A stretch of 64,000 nucleotides of DNA. It comes from Capronia americana. Lineage: Eukaryota; Ascomycota; Eurotiomycetes; Chaetothyriales; Herpotrichiellaceae. Positions within the stretch are counted from its first letter, which is position 1. Each line of letters begins with the position of its first letter. The stretch is from NCBI GenBank assembly GCA_016110215.1, contig JADWQD010000026.1, positions 144,308-208,307 on the forward strand. The letters are read 5' to 3'. The notes beneath the pieces are model-generated. The model ran no database searches and was not told where the DNA came from. It was given only the letters and a program-made list of their open reading frames with translations. Below, piece after piece: positions 10,831 through 21,801 of the stretch. The position numbers and the translations under genes were made by a program.

Positions 10831-12000
10831 ATGTCGACCTACCCGTCGGTGAAGCGCCAGAGGCTCGACCAAGCCGGGGCTCACCATAATCACATCCGCG
10901 CCCCCGACCCAGAGACCAAATCCAAGTCACGGTCCGCACCACCGAAGCCCAAGGTCAAGCCAAAGTCTCAGTCTCAGCCTGAGCCAGTGTCCGACTCCGC
11001 GCCGCCTCAGCGCAAGGAGAAGTCAAACCCACCGCCCCACCACGACGCCGGATCCGCCTGGTCGAAACACCAGGAGGATCCAAGGCTTGAACATCCGCCC
11101 AGATTTACGCCGTCCAGGCACAAGTCGAGCAAGTCAAGATCGAAGCCAGAGCCTCGTCATGACTCCTTATCAGTGCAGGACAAGTCTACGTCAAAGCCAG
11201 AGCGAGAGCCAGAGCGAAACGCTCAGCTTGACGCCGAGCCCGACGCGCTCAATCACCTTCTCAATTCCCTTGATGGTCTTGACCGTGCCACGCACCTCGG
11301 CAACCTCCAGACCCGCGCCGCAGCCGCTCGAGATCTCCTCTCAACTGCCAAATGCTCCCTCAGAACGTACCAGAATCACATTGCACTTCTTTCTGGCGAA
11401 CTCCGCCGGACTAGACAGTATGCAGACAAGGTTGCCACAGGTGAGACTAGGTTTGATGCTCGGACGGATAAAGAGAAGGGAAGCAAAGGAGAAGATTTTC
11501 TAGTGACTGAGAAGTATCTTCGCCGACGCCGCCGCCGAATTGCGCGTGGACGCGTCAACCTCGAGATCGGCGAGAAGCTACTAGAGAAGCAAGGTCGCCT
11601 GTGTGCTCACGCCGACGGGCTGTACGAAGCAGTTCGTCGGTGGGTTCAAGCCCTGCAAACCCTTGCCAGCCTTTGGACAAGGATTTGGAATCTCTACGAA
11701 AGCATGAACGAAGTGGGACCGAGCTCGCGACCACGGAACATCAGCACGGAATGGAAGCAACACACGAAGACGTCCCTGTGGAGGCACCTGGTCCATATCG
11801 AGACAGAGGTGCAGACGGCCAGCAGGGAAGCCAACGAGGCGCATGCTGCATTGGCCAAAGATTCACTCGCGATCTGGGAAGAGCATGCACTTGACTGGGG
11901 CACACGCATCATTGAGGTGGCGCATGAATTGCCCTTTGCTCTACTCTGTGGCATAAAGCACCTCCCCCGAGGCAACACGAAAAGGAGCACGGAAGGATAG
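10831..12000 (+). CDS. Unknown fungal protein: disordered basic N-terminus, helical C-terminus
   Basis: A single exon of 389 aa that I do not recognise. Residues 1-130 are disordered and rich in Ser, Pro, Lys and Arg, including alternating K/S/P runs such as KSKSRSAPPKPKVKPKSQSQ and an N-terminal KRQRL that may be a nuclear signal. From about residue 140 the chain becomes predicted helical: LNHLLNSLDGLDRATHLGNL, a stretch from LLSTAKCSLRTYQNHIALL onward, a strongly basic block YLRRRRRRIARGRVNLEIG near residue 230, then further amphipathic helices rich in Trp (RRWVQALQTLASLWTRIW). This could be a coiled-coil scaffold or nucleic-acid-associated factor, but no function can be assigned. It lies between PEX16 and TFC6 on the same strand. 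Confidence 0.7.
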   Translation: MSTYPSVKRQRLDQAGAHHNHIRAPDPETKSKSRSAPPKPKVKPKSQSQPEPVSDSAPPQRKEKSNPPPHHDAGSAWSKHQEDPRLEHPPRFTPSRHKSSKSRSKPEPRHDSLSVQDKSTSKPEREPERNAQLDAEPDALNHLLNSLDGLDRATHLGNLQTRAAAARDLLSTAKCSLRTYQNHIALLSGELRRTRQYADKVATGETRFDARTDKEKGSKGEDFLVTEKYLRRRRRRIARGRVNLEIGEKLLEKQGRLCAHADGLYEAVRRWVQALQTLASLWTRIWNLYESMNEVGPSSRPRNISTEWKQHTKTSLWRHLVHIETEVQTASREANEAHAALAKDSLAIWEEHALDWGTRIIEVAHELPFALLCGIKHLPRGNTKRSTEG

Positions 12001-12751
12001 TCTGATGCTCTGATGCTCTGTTTGGAAAGCGAGCAGATGATTGTGAGATCGAAGGGATTGGCGAGAATGCCTCGAGGACGGCTGTTCTCTCTCGGTGATC
12101 ATTAGATCGACGAAGCTCTCGTCTGCGAAGGTTGATGCGTATCGAGGTAGGGGAACGGAATTGGATAGAATCTCTCTCATTAGATAGTCAGCACAGTGAC
12201 CTCGGTCAGGCTGTAACAATCAGATCAGCGACTTTGCAGCGTGGTAGCCAACGCAGTGTTGAGAACATGAACGTAACATTGCCGTTGGTATGGCGCTTGT
12301 CTGACAAGCAGTGTTTAAGCCAGTCACCCAGCAAAGGATGAGCGTATTGCGTGATACGTACGTGTAATGCAGACGTATGGCGTACGTCACGCATTTAGGT
12401 TGACTCCGTCTCTCAAAGATAATTTGCGACTGCAATCTCTTGCCTATACTGCGTCAAGGCGTGAAGACGATGTACGCTGCCACCTGGAACTCTTCTTCTC
12501 GCTCTTAGGCAGCCCAAGTGCTGAAATCGGCTTGAAATGTCATGACTTGGGCAATATCTCGTCTGTGAAACGCAACTTTGGCAAGATAGATTTCAAGCCC
12601 AAGCCCATCCAACGTCCGGTCCGGAGGCACATTGCACCACTGCCTGGCTGGCAGTTTATCACTGATAGTGATATAGCTTCACCATGCTCCGGAAGCTACT
12701 GTTTAACGTACTATCTACTCAACATTGATACCACCCGGCAAGTCCTCCACC
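12001..12751. other. intergenic region upstream of TFC6
   Basis: Terminator of the unknown gene plus TFC6 promoter. A short palindromic-looking stretch with repeated ACGTACG/GTACGT lies at about 12354-12385. No gene is supported. Confidence 0.5.
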
Positions 12752-15127
12752 ATGGCCGAGCCCCGTCGCTCTGGTCGCCAACGCAAGGCCAATTCAAAGT
12801 ATGCAAATTCTGGATGGGGCAAGGAGACACTGCGAAGACTCCGCGAATCATCAGAGTCGTCGGGCTCGAGTCCGCCCGAAAGCCAGCCGTCGTCAGAGTC
12901 AGAAGACGACGGAATTCCTGATGCCGGCCTCACCCTTGACCATGGCGACGATGACGACCCTCTGGTTTCTGCAGCATCCGATGGGCCGTCAGAGGTCGGC
13001 AGCCCAGCAGAAGAAGATGAGGAAGACATGAGTATTGCATCTGACGAGGCCGGTTCAAGCCGACCTTTTAAAACGCGGCCATTCTCTGCACCCACAAGCG
13101 AAACGGCACGATCGCGCGGCATACAATTTACGAGAGACTTTGCAAAAGCTGCAGCATACCCTGGAGTATTTGGACCTGAAGTAGAAGATCTGTCCGATGC
13201 TCTCCGAGCTAGAGACACTTGGCTCAGAGCCCGAGACATCACACTGCCCAGCCGGCAGACGTTGCTTACAGCTCTCACGCAGTCCGACGAGCTTCGTGAG
13301 ACAAATGACGAGCAACCGATAGGGCCACAGGCACAGCGGCGAGGTCCGACCTCAGCAAGCTCATTATGTGAGTCGATACGCACACGTCAAACCCTGGCAC
13401 CCATCGGCGAGGCTGAATTACGGGAGAAATACTTGGTACCTGGCTATACGTCTCATCCCGTCGTCCTCGGTCCGTGGGCAAAGCAGAAGAAATATAATTT
13501 GGGCTACCTCTCTGCCATGGACTACGGGAAGGCCTGGCCAGTAGAAGATAAGCGACGCAGCACGGGGACCGCACCGAATGATGAACCACCTACCGAAGAC
13601 ACATATCACCAAGGGTGGTTACATAATGTCGGCGGAAAAGTTCAATGTCTGGCCTGGGCGCCTTGTTCAGGCCCTGTGCAGTACCTGGCCGTAACGGTGA
13701 GATGCACATCAAAGCAAAGAAGAACGGCACACGGGACCGAGAGCGAACGGCCAGCCTTTCATCCATCCCCTCCCTATCCCTCCAGCATTCAGATATGGGC
13801 TTTTGACACGGCTGAACTAGGTTGCAAAGGCATACGGAGCTTGGACATGAAACGGGGCCCGAAGCTCGCCGTTGTGCTCGCGACCGAATGGGGCAACATC
13901 CGTCATCTCAAATGGTGTCCTCTCGATGCGCACTCGGGAGGCTCGGTCATTGGTCTTCTTGGGACGGTGTCAAGCGATGGCCACGCTCGCGTGGTTGCTG
14001 TGCCACTCCCTCGAGACGACCCAACCGGAGTACGCACGAGTACCTTTCGAATAGAGCAGTCTGGGGTTGATATTCCACCTCCTTCCGACACCATTTTCAC
14101 ATCGTTGACGTTCGCCGGTGCCTCGGACCTTCTGCTTGGAACAGCGAACGGTTTCATTAATCTGTATGATCTATCAGACGAGACAGATCCTGGCGGGCCT
14201 CCCACAAGCTATATGCGCCAGCAACTCCACCACACCTACATCATTTCGTTATGCTCAGCATCTGATCCCCACTCGACTTTTGTCGCTAGCACATCCGCGT
14301 CCGGCGACCTTGTCCTCACAGATCTCCGAAGTCCTGATCAAGACCGCGTCGTTGTCCCCCGAACATGTTTTCCCAACCGAGATCTCGTCTACATGCCATT
14401 CACACGCTCATTCATCGCCGCCGTCGACCGTAGTGGAAACGGACAGGTCGAGAGAAATGCCGCTACGCTCCTCGCGTGCCACCACATTCGCCAGTTCCCC
14501 AGGCTGCTGAAGGTGGCGAAGCTGCCGCATTGGAGTGGGGCCGCAACGGCACTGGCTGGATCGCGCTGGCATCCGTGCATCCTCGTCGGCAATGCCAAAG
14601 GCCAAGTGCTGGCAACGAACTATCTGCGTAAAATCCTACCGTATCGCCGGACGGACCAGAAGAGAGCTGTGGGTCCGTATATGCAGAAGATATGCGAGTA
14701 CGACTGGCGTCCACTCACAGAAGAGGAGCTCGGTCAAGATCCGTCGTCACAGCCGGGCCAAAACAAGGGCGGGAGGCAGGATGAGGAACAGCAGCAACAG
14801 CAGCAGCACCAGGACCAAGGGGACTGGGACGACGGGGAGGTGAAAGAGGCTCTTGACCTCTACCATGGCCGTGATGTCCGACCCGGCATGTCTCGATTCC
14901 ACGAAGGCTTCAAGCCCGAGAAGATCGATGTGGGCAACCCCAAACCGAGCTGGAAAAAGGCAAAGACGAACAAGAACGAAGAAACCGGCAACGGAGAAGC
15001 CGTGTTTGAAGAAGAGCAAGCCGTCACGACGATTGACTGGAACCCGAATGGCCCCTGTGCTGGAATCGTGGCAATGGGATGGGGTAGTGGGATTGTGAGG
15101 GTGCAGGATCTGGCATACGATTCTTGA
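12752..15127 (+). CDS. TFC6: TFIIIC subunit TFC6/Sfc6 (WD40 protein)
   Basis: One exon of 791 aa. TFIIIC recognises the B box of tRNA genes and recruits TFIIIB and RNA polymerase III; Tfc6 is a WD40 subunit of its B-box-binding half. The start was set at 12752, where the context CACCATGGCC is strong and the protein opens with MAEPRRSGRQRKANSKYAN. Residues about 20-120 are acidic and Ser-rich. The WD40 region begins near residue 295 (GWLHNVGGKVQCLAWAPCSG) and includes VVLATEWGNIRHLKWCP, FTSLTFAGASDLLLGTANG and HNTYIISLC-like repeats, ending with TTIDWNPNG. A Gln-rich insert (EEQQQQQQHQDQGDW, encoded near 14785-14825) interrupts the C-terminal part. Identification is from overall resemblance to fungal Tfc6. 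Confidence 0.83.
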   Translation: MAEPRRSGRQRKANSKYANSGWGKETLRRLRESSESSGSSPPESQPSSESEDDGIPDAGLTLDHGDDDDPLVSAASDGPSEVGSPAEEDEEDMSIASDEAGSSRPFKTRPFSAPTSETARSRGIQFTRDFAKAAAYPGVFGPEVEDLSDALRARDTWLRARDITLPSRQTLLTALTQSDELRETNDEQPIGPQAQRRGPTSASSLCESIRTRQTLAPIGEAELREKYLVPGYTSHPVVLGPWAKQKKYNLGYLSAMDYGKAWPVEDKRRSTGTAPNDEPPTEDTYHQGWLHNVGGKVQCLAWAPCSGPVQYLAVTVRCTSKQRRTAHGTESERPAFHPSPPYPSSIQIWAFDTAELGCKGIRSLDMKRGPKLAVVLATEWGNIRHLKWCPLDAHSGGSVIGLLGTVSSDGHARVVAVPLPRDDPTGVRTSTFRIEQSGVDIPPPSDTIFTSLTFAGASDLLLGTANGFINLYDLSDETDPGGPPTSYMRQQLHHTYIISLCSASDPHSTFVASTSASGDLVLTDLRSPDQDRVVVPRTCFPNRDLVYMPFTRSFIAAVDRSGNGQVERNAATLLACHHIRQFPRLLKVAKLPHWSGAATALAGSRWHPCILVGNAKGQVLATNYLRKILPYRRTDQKRAVGPYMQKICEYDWRPLTEEELGQDPSSQPGQNKGGRQDEEQQQQQQHQDQGDWDDGEVKEALDLYHGRDVRPGMSRFHEGFKPEKIDVGNPKPSWKKAKTNKNEETGNGEAVFEEEQAVTTIDWNPNGPCAGIVAMGWGSGIVRVQDLAYDS

Positions 15128-15943
15128 CAACGAGATGAAAGAAAAGTCGGGGCACCCGTGAAAGCAGACGCCATAAGACGCGTTTGCAACACAAGTGCTT
15201 GAGAAGACGAATTTCGCCGCTCGATGGGCCGGTTCGTCTCATACTTCTTCTTCTGCCTCTGTATAAAGAAAGTGAAGAAAGAAAGCGGGAGAGCAGCGCT
15301 GCGGTGGAGAATATCCGTGGCGAAACGACCGAAGGAGCTTGGAGAGCACAGGCCTGATCGCATGATGAGGCTCCCTCCACATCCAGGCTTCATAGATCTT
15401 AATAGCGACGAGGAGGAAACGAAGCAAGAAACGACCAGCTAGAGTCTTCAATGGCTGTGGGTTGTCCTATCTGCCCTGAGGCGACAGCGCTGGAGCTCTG
15501 ATAGCCTTCTGATCCTTCCTTTCCTTTTCACCCATGTTGACCGCGTCAGAATCTCGCCACACACATCCACCGGATGGTGTTGGGGCGATATCCAGGAGAC
15601 ATTTGCTCGTCAGGCCTCAGATAGTGTACATGAAATACACCTAGCCAGCATATTCCGAAAAGACCTGGTTAATCACACATTCTCGCCTTGCGTACTTTTT
15701 GAGGTACCTTTTTCCTATCCCTCAACCCATGCGTGCAATGCTGAAGACATATGTCGCTGAAGTCCGCTGGACAGACGAGTGTTCGCCCAAAAACCGTATC
15801 AATAGACATATCCGAGATGGAAGAATCCAGGGCACTAAGCTCCGAGAAGTGCCATCGGCAATGACCACCCACGGAGGATACCTTGTACCAAATCCGTGGT
15901 CTTCGGGCATAGCCTACAGCGAGAAGGAGCTCGTAGACATGAT
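15128..15943. other. intergenic, convergent 3' ends
   Basis: Lies between the 3' ends of TFC6 and the YAG7-like gene. Only short unsupported frames on both strands; no RNA gene or repeat recognised. Confidence 0.5.
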
Positions 15944-17373
15944 CTAGCTCTTGCTCTCGCCGCGGATACTGCTACCTCCACGCCCACCTCTACCACCTCC
16001 CTGGCCGTCGCGTCCTCGGCCTCCGCCTCGGTGGCCATCACGCCCGCCACGGCCGCGTCCTCTAAACTCGCCGCGGCCACCGCGTCCACCTCGGCCTCGT
16101 CCGCGCTCACGACGCACCTCGGAGAAACCATCATTCTCGACAGCAGGTTTCTCGTCCGCGTTGGTGGCGGCGGCACCCACCTCCTCAGCCCAGCTGTTGG
16201 TTGCTTGAACCGTGGCGGCTGGCGTGGCGGTCACCCCGGTCTCAGTCTCTGCAAGGTCTCGGGGGACCTGAACCCATTCGTCGTTGATTGCGCTAGTATC
16301 GGTGATGGCAGATGCCTGTGGATCCCATCCTCCGGCAACTGCGTTGGCAGCTTGGGCATCGGTAGATGTTTGCTCTGGGGCGGCAGGGACAACATCAGCG
16401 TCGGCGAGAGGCTCAGCATCAGCGAGGCTCGCCTGTACGGTAGTAGCGTCGTCGAGTTCGGTCAGACCAGCATTTGCAACAGTACTATCGGTCACCCCTT
16501 CCGGTGCGGCCGTCTCCTCAACTGGAACCGTAGCTTTGTCTTCGACTTCAGGCCCTGCACTCTTCGACGAAGCCTCCTTGACCTGGGCAAAGGTGAAGTC
16601 CAGGGGCTCGCCCTGCACGTCAATGACCTTGTCATCAGTGCCGTGGACCAAGTTCTTCAACGTAGACAGTGCAGTCTCGTTGCCTTGATAGACCAGCAGT
16701 AGAGCGCCTTCGAAAGCATGAGCTTCGTCGGACTGGGCATCCTCAACTTGACGCTTTGATGCTGCGGTGTGAAGAAATTGTATGATGGTACGCAGTGCGT
16801 CTTCGACCGCTTTCGCTTTGGCGTCCTCGATGAACCGGGTGGCCTCCTCTTTAGCCCTTGCGATCTCTGCCTCGTGGGCTTCAACCAGACTGGCCTTTTC
16901 TTTCGCGGCTTTCTCCTCGAGCTCATGTGCGAATGCGCGGAAACTGGAGAGTTGTTCTTCAAGCTGCTGAAGCTGAGCTTGCAGGGCGGGTTTCTTCAGG
17001 ACCTGAGCTTTCTGGTCCGCGTTGAGTTTTCTCTGGGCGACGAGGTCATCGAGGGAAACACCGGGGTTTTCGCTGACGACGGCATCAGCTTTCGCAGAGG
17101 ACGAGATTTTCTTGTTGATGTTGCGGATGTTCCTGGCAAGTATTGTCAGCTGGGCTCTGCCTCGATTCAGAAGAGTGAGTACTTCGCCAGGTCCTTGATG
17201 AAGGAGCTCTCGCTGTGAGACTCGACACCATTGGTGGTAGGATGTGATTCAGCAGGAGTCGATGCTTCGAGAGTTGGAGTCACTGCACCACCAGCACCGG
17301 CGGCAGCTTCAGCTTTGCCCTTGCGCTTCTTGGCGGACTTGGATTCAACAGGGATGGAGCCGGTAGTCGACAT
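15944..17373 (-). CDS. YAG7-like coiled-coil protein with RGG tail
   Basis: Exons 17183-17373 and 15944-17132 (intron 17133-17182) give 459 aa. The start reads MSTTGSIPVESKSAKKRKGK and is followed by SSFIKDLAKNIRNINKKI, which is formed across the splice and is typical of fungal YAG7-like proteins. A long coiled coil follows (QLQQLEEQLSSFRAFAHELE, then EKASLVEAHEAEIARAKEEA). A VYQGNETALSTLKNLV block comes next, then an acidic Ala/Glu-rich segment, and the chain ends with about 45 residues of RGG/RGRGG repeats (encoded 15950-16110). RGG tails usually bind RNA or are arginine-methylated. The name rests on my recollection of the family; the molecular role is not clear. Confidence 0.72.
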
Positions 17374-18184
17374 GATTAGAACAGGCGTAGGAGATTCGCT
17401 TGCTGGTGTCTGGCAATTAAACCGGTTCAGGCGGGAATTGAGTGAAGCAGTGTTGGCTCGAGCGTGGAGGACTCGAGGAGATTGGGGTGGCAGTAACCAA
17501 GGAGCAGGAGAAGAGGGAATTAGTGCAAGCTGAGGCTCGGTGAGAGGAAGTTTAACAGAAGTGTAGATGATTTGTTTATGAAGAAGTTGCTCGCGTGTGG
17601 CTATTGACCAACGCAGGCCAACGCAAGCGAGCGCCGCCGTTGCCAAGCGTCGACTTCTCCAACTCAGCCCGCCCTTTGCAAGGCTCGAGAACGTTCTCCG
17701 GGCTCCGTACTCGTACATAATGGAGCAAGGCTTTGCTACGCACTTGTGACCATGCTGCTGCTGTCTGAACAATGACTCGTCCCACATCCCGAACTCTGTC
17801 ACAATCTGAAATTTCCAGGCAATACCGTGGTGATCGATGCCATCTAAAGTACGTCTCAGCTGTCTGAGACTGCGTGCTCGGCCATCCATTGCTCCCTCGC
17901 GCCTTCTTACTCTCCTTCCACGGTGTTCGCTCAATGTTGCCAATTCGGATTCCTGGGAAGACATTTCCTGAATGCAAACCTTCCAGCGGGAAATCGTGCG
18001 GAGTGCTTGCCACCTGGTATTCGCTTCTGGTGTACATTGAAAGTTTGTATCTTGTGAGGAGATACTTGCATCCCTGGGCGAGAAGCGGTCAATTTCTGGC
18101 CTCTCATAGCTAGAAGGGCCACGCGGGATCCCGTTGTGGACGTATTTGTTCCGCACTTTACTCCACGTCCTGTGCAGCTCGAGA
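17374..18184. other. intergenic region between CENP-W and the YAG7-like gene
   Basis: Both flanking genes are on the minus strand, so this is the CENP-W terminator plus the YAG7-like promoter. One copy of GTACTCGTAC lies at 17707-17716. Longer open frames here are not protein-like. Confidence 0.5.
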
Positions 18185-18530
18185 TCATCCTTTGAACCTT
18201 CGTAACGTGGCCTGCCGCAATGATTAGTACACATCCGCCCACAATAATATGTTGGTTAGCGACACGTACCATTGTCGCTTTCCGAATATCCTTGGCTGCA
18301 ACGACCCTTTCGCCGTTCGACCGCGCTTTTCGGGATGCGTTGGACAGAAGTCTGAGATTGTTAATGGACTTGCAATCACAAAATGCACCGCTTCGCACTT
18401 ACTCCTCCATAAACAGAACGAAGGTGAGGAAGACGAGCGGATCAACAGTTTTGTCCACGTGTTTCCTGGAATGGGCCTTGACTATCCTCCTCAATTTCGC
18501 TCGAGGATACGACTTCGAATTCGCCTTCAT
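18185..18530 (-). CDS. CENP-W: Centromere protein W (CENP-W/Wip1 histone-fold)
   Basis: Three exons, 18403-18530, 18270-18351 and 18185-18211, give only 78 aa. CENP-W pairs with CENP-T through a histone fold in the inner kinetochore. The protein reads MKANSKSYPRAKLRRIVKAH at its start, then KHVDKTVDPLVFLTFVLFME, then ASRKARSNGERVVAAKDIRK and finally TMATLRRFKG before the stop. Both introns (51 and 58 bp) have clean GTAAGT and GTACGT donors, and the last exon of nine codons supplies the conserved LRRFKG tail. The fit of all three exons to the family makes this convincing despite the small size. Genes like this are often missed by automatic prediction. It sits between VID28 and the YAG7-like gene on the same strand. 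Confidence 0.9.
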
Positions 18531-18826
18531 TTTCTTGCTTTCTGGTACAGCGCTTGGTTGGGTGAGGGTTAACGTCTGGTGGTACAGATGAGGTATGAAG
18601 TAAACAAACCACAGCCTCGTGCGCGCATCCACCAATCGACAAAACGGAACTAAAATAGCCGAGGCTGCAAGGCTGAGAATTTCTAGCCCACTGCGTACGA
18701 TGCACGATGCACAACGCAGCGCGAGGCCAACACACGAGACTTCCGAAACCCGACGAATACGTACACTTGTAAAAGATGCTGAAGCTGTGGTATTTTACAG
18801 TTGTCCACTATGTGTCTCGCGCAATA

Positions 18827-21801
18827 TCATGCCATCAACTTCAAATTCGTCATCAAATGCAGTGCCGTTTTCGCCCGCTCGCGCACATCCAGATCTGAAT
18901 CGTTTTCCATCTTCCTGAGATGCGAGACAAATCCGACCTTCTGGAGCTCGATGGCGCGATTTCTGCATCCTGCTCGATCGTTTGCATCGTCTTCGTAAGT
19001 CAAGTTGATTGCAATCCAACAGCAGGTCGACCGAACCTCCCTGTCTTGGTGACTGCACAGCGTCAGAATCTGCTTCAGCAAAGCATACTGCGAGGCGATA
19101 ATATTCCGCCACTTTGGGTCGCACGCGGCGATATGCACGAGGACGAAAAGCACCTTCCCAACGATGACGTTTGGCGGCGGTGTCGTGTAGTTCTCCTTCC
19201 GTGTCGGCCCAGCAAGTGTACGTGGCCGGAGCCTATCCAGCATAATGCGGAAGAAATCGTCCTGACCCATTTCATCCACCACGTATTGGACCATCTCGGA
19301 TGCATTCTCGCCACAAAAGAGGTTTCGTAGCAGATCCAGTAGTTGTGCCTGAATCTCGGTGTCGTCTTCGACAGTATGTTTCGTGTCAAACTCGCCTTGA
19401 TCGGAAGTTACCTCCTCATCAACGGCACTCCTGGCCTCTTCATTTCCACCGTCCGAATCCGTGTCCTCGCCCATAATGACATCGTGGGGATTGTCCACTG
19501 CGGCAGCGGACCGTCTGTAAGTTGTGATTGGGGGATAATCCCTCTCGACGAGGCCAATAACTTCACCTTCCGGAATATCAATGGGATCCGTCTTGATTAA
19601 CAGCTTAATCCAACTGCAGCCAAGCTCGTCCACCACCTCATGCTTCAGCTTTTTCGGAGCATTGAGAACGAGTTGTTTCAACGCCCACACCGACTCGTGC
19701 CGAAGCCGTGCGTTTGCTGAATGAGCCTGCTCACACAGCTTTTTCACCACTGTCGATTCGCCTACACTGTCCTTGACCGCACTGAAATCCATGGCAAGGT
19801 TACTGAGAACCTTGGTGGCCGCAATCCTCAGCTCCGGGTTCGTGGAATTCATCAATTTGAGTATCGGTTTCGCAACCTCCGCCTCGATCAGCTTCGTCCG
19901 CAATGCCCGCACAGACCTTCCTAGCGCCCTGACTGCTGCGCATGCTGCCAGTATGACGGAAGCTGAGTTTCCGGTCATCTCCATATCCGGTCCGCCGCCC
20001 GACAGCGCCTGATATGGTTCCAAAGCTTGAACAATATGAGGTAAAACACCTTCGGTGCAAATCTGAGCTCGATAGTCCTCCTCGAATGGCGCAATTGCAG
20101 CCAAAGCTTTCAAACACCCTTCTCGATACTCCATTTCTTTTCGAGCGGCCCAAGTTGGTCCGCCCGGACCAATGCAAGTAGCGGCTGTAGTTGAGTCCGT
20201 TTCCATCCTGTCCTGCTTGTGTGGCTGCCAGGGGTTTACCTTGCGACCTGCCGGCCCATCAAAGGTCGCTTTGAGACCAAGGGACAACTTGGTGATAGCT
20301 TTACCTTCAACGGCTACCCGTTGCATGTGCAGATTGTCTATTACAAGTGCAGCGAGCACTGCGGGCACGGCACGGGTAAAATGCGTACCGCTGCACAAAT
20401 ATGACCCGCCAAGCTGGTGAGACATGTCATGTTGCACTTGCTCAGAGTCGAGCATCCGAGTAAGGAGTGGCACCAACAATGAAGCAAACGACAAGCCTCG
20501 GTCTCTCTTAACAAAGTGCAAACTGTTAAGGTTGACTAGGAGTCTTGCGGCAAGAAGACGACGCTTCCCTCGTGATTCTCGAACGATGTACAAGAGCCAG
20601 GGAATGACAGCACTCTCATCCACGTCATCTGCCGCATCTTGAGTCGAAGGTAGATGGGGTATAGCGGTAGAGGCTGGCAGAAAAGACGCCCGACGTTTGG
20701 GCATTGCAATGACCGAACTGAGAGGAGGAAACCCAGGCTGTGCTGCATTGGCCTTCTCAGATACAGGTGCAAAAGGCAGAAGAGTGTCAAATGGGCTCTG
20801 GAGCCTGGATCGGGGAACCGCAGCGCCTGAGAAGTAACTTGTTCCCCACGGTGCCCGCCGAATGTCGGAAGGGGAAAAGTCGTGTTTGAAGTCTGGAAAA
20901 ACCAATTTGATAGTAGGGTTAGTCAAGAACGTCTTCGTACGCAACCGAGAGCCCTCGGTCAGGACGCAGAGCGCCTCCAGCACAGGCGACAGATGCGCAA
21001 CGATTGGTGCCGGATCTGGAAGCGATGTCGGAATGGAATCATCGCTCGATGGAGCAGCTAGATCAGGAGGGACAAGCCCTTCTGCAACAACAAAGGATGC
21101 CAATCGGACAGCCAGCAAATCCATTACCCCATTGTCGACAAGCGCTCGTTTTTGGGCGTCGTGTGTGATAGTCTTGCAAAGAAGGGCCAACATAGCATCG
21201 CAGGCTTGCTGAGACGCCACGTCATCACCAGCTTTTCCCATAATGTTCTCAAAGCACTGTATATATCTCTTGGAGTACAGAAGGTCGGAAAGCAGCGAAC
21301 TCTGCAACCATTGACCAGGGCTCGATGGGGGCATGTTGTCGGAGGCGGCATTGAGACATTTTAGAACGGCGAGGGATGTCCTGGCGGAGAGCGGTAAGAG
21401 GAGGAAAGCGACTAGTCTCTGCAGAATATCGGTTTGGAGGATCGGTTGTACAAACGAGGGGCCTTCTGCTCTACGCGATTAGCATTCAGTGGCCAGAGAG
21501 AGGATGCAAGGTGCGGACCATGAGCAATGACGGAGAGAATCTGGGCAACTTGGGTCAGCAGCGATTCCTGTTGCTCCTCGAGTCGGGTCGGCGCATCGGC
21601 GTCGACGCCTTGCTGCGCGGCGACGCCTGCGAGGATCTCTGCCAACTGAGGGACCAGTCCATTCTGGATGAACTCGAGCTTGTGAGACAGATGGCCAGTC
21701 AAGAGGCCTTTTACTCTCTTCAAGACACGCAACTGAGCCGAGGGATCAGCGGCCGATTCAAGATCCTGTAGCTCGGACCTTGCAAGCCGTGCTAATGCCA
21801 T
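18827..21801 (-). CDS. VID28: Armadillo-repeat GID/Vid complex subunit VID28 (GID5/ARMC8)
   Basis: Exons 21519-21801 and 18827-21465 give 973 aa. Vid28/Gid5 is an armadillo scaffold of the GID (CTLH) ubiquitin ligase, which degrades gluconeogenic enzymes when glucose returns. The N-terminus (MALARLARSELQDLE, then LRVLKRVKGLLTGHLSHKLE) is a typical first arm repeat. The 53-bp intron 21466-21518 has an unusual donor, GTCCGC, but a good GCTAAT branch site, and the join IAHEGPSFVQPILQTDILQ restores the reading frame and family sequence. Arm repeats continue to the C-terminus (LRHESVWALKQLVLNAPKK, REVRSTCCWIAINLTYEDD, GFVSHLRKMENDSDLDVRE). An acidic loop occurs around residues 770-820. Assignment is strong; the exact N-terminal Met is the likeliest choice. 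Confidence 0.9.

Noticed and set aside
12725..12751. TFC6 start nine codons upstream at a TTG
   Set aside because: Not an ATG; the ATG at 12752 has a strong context and family-like sequence follows.
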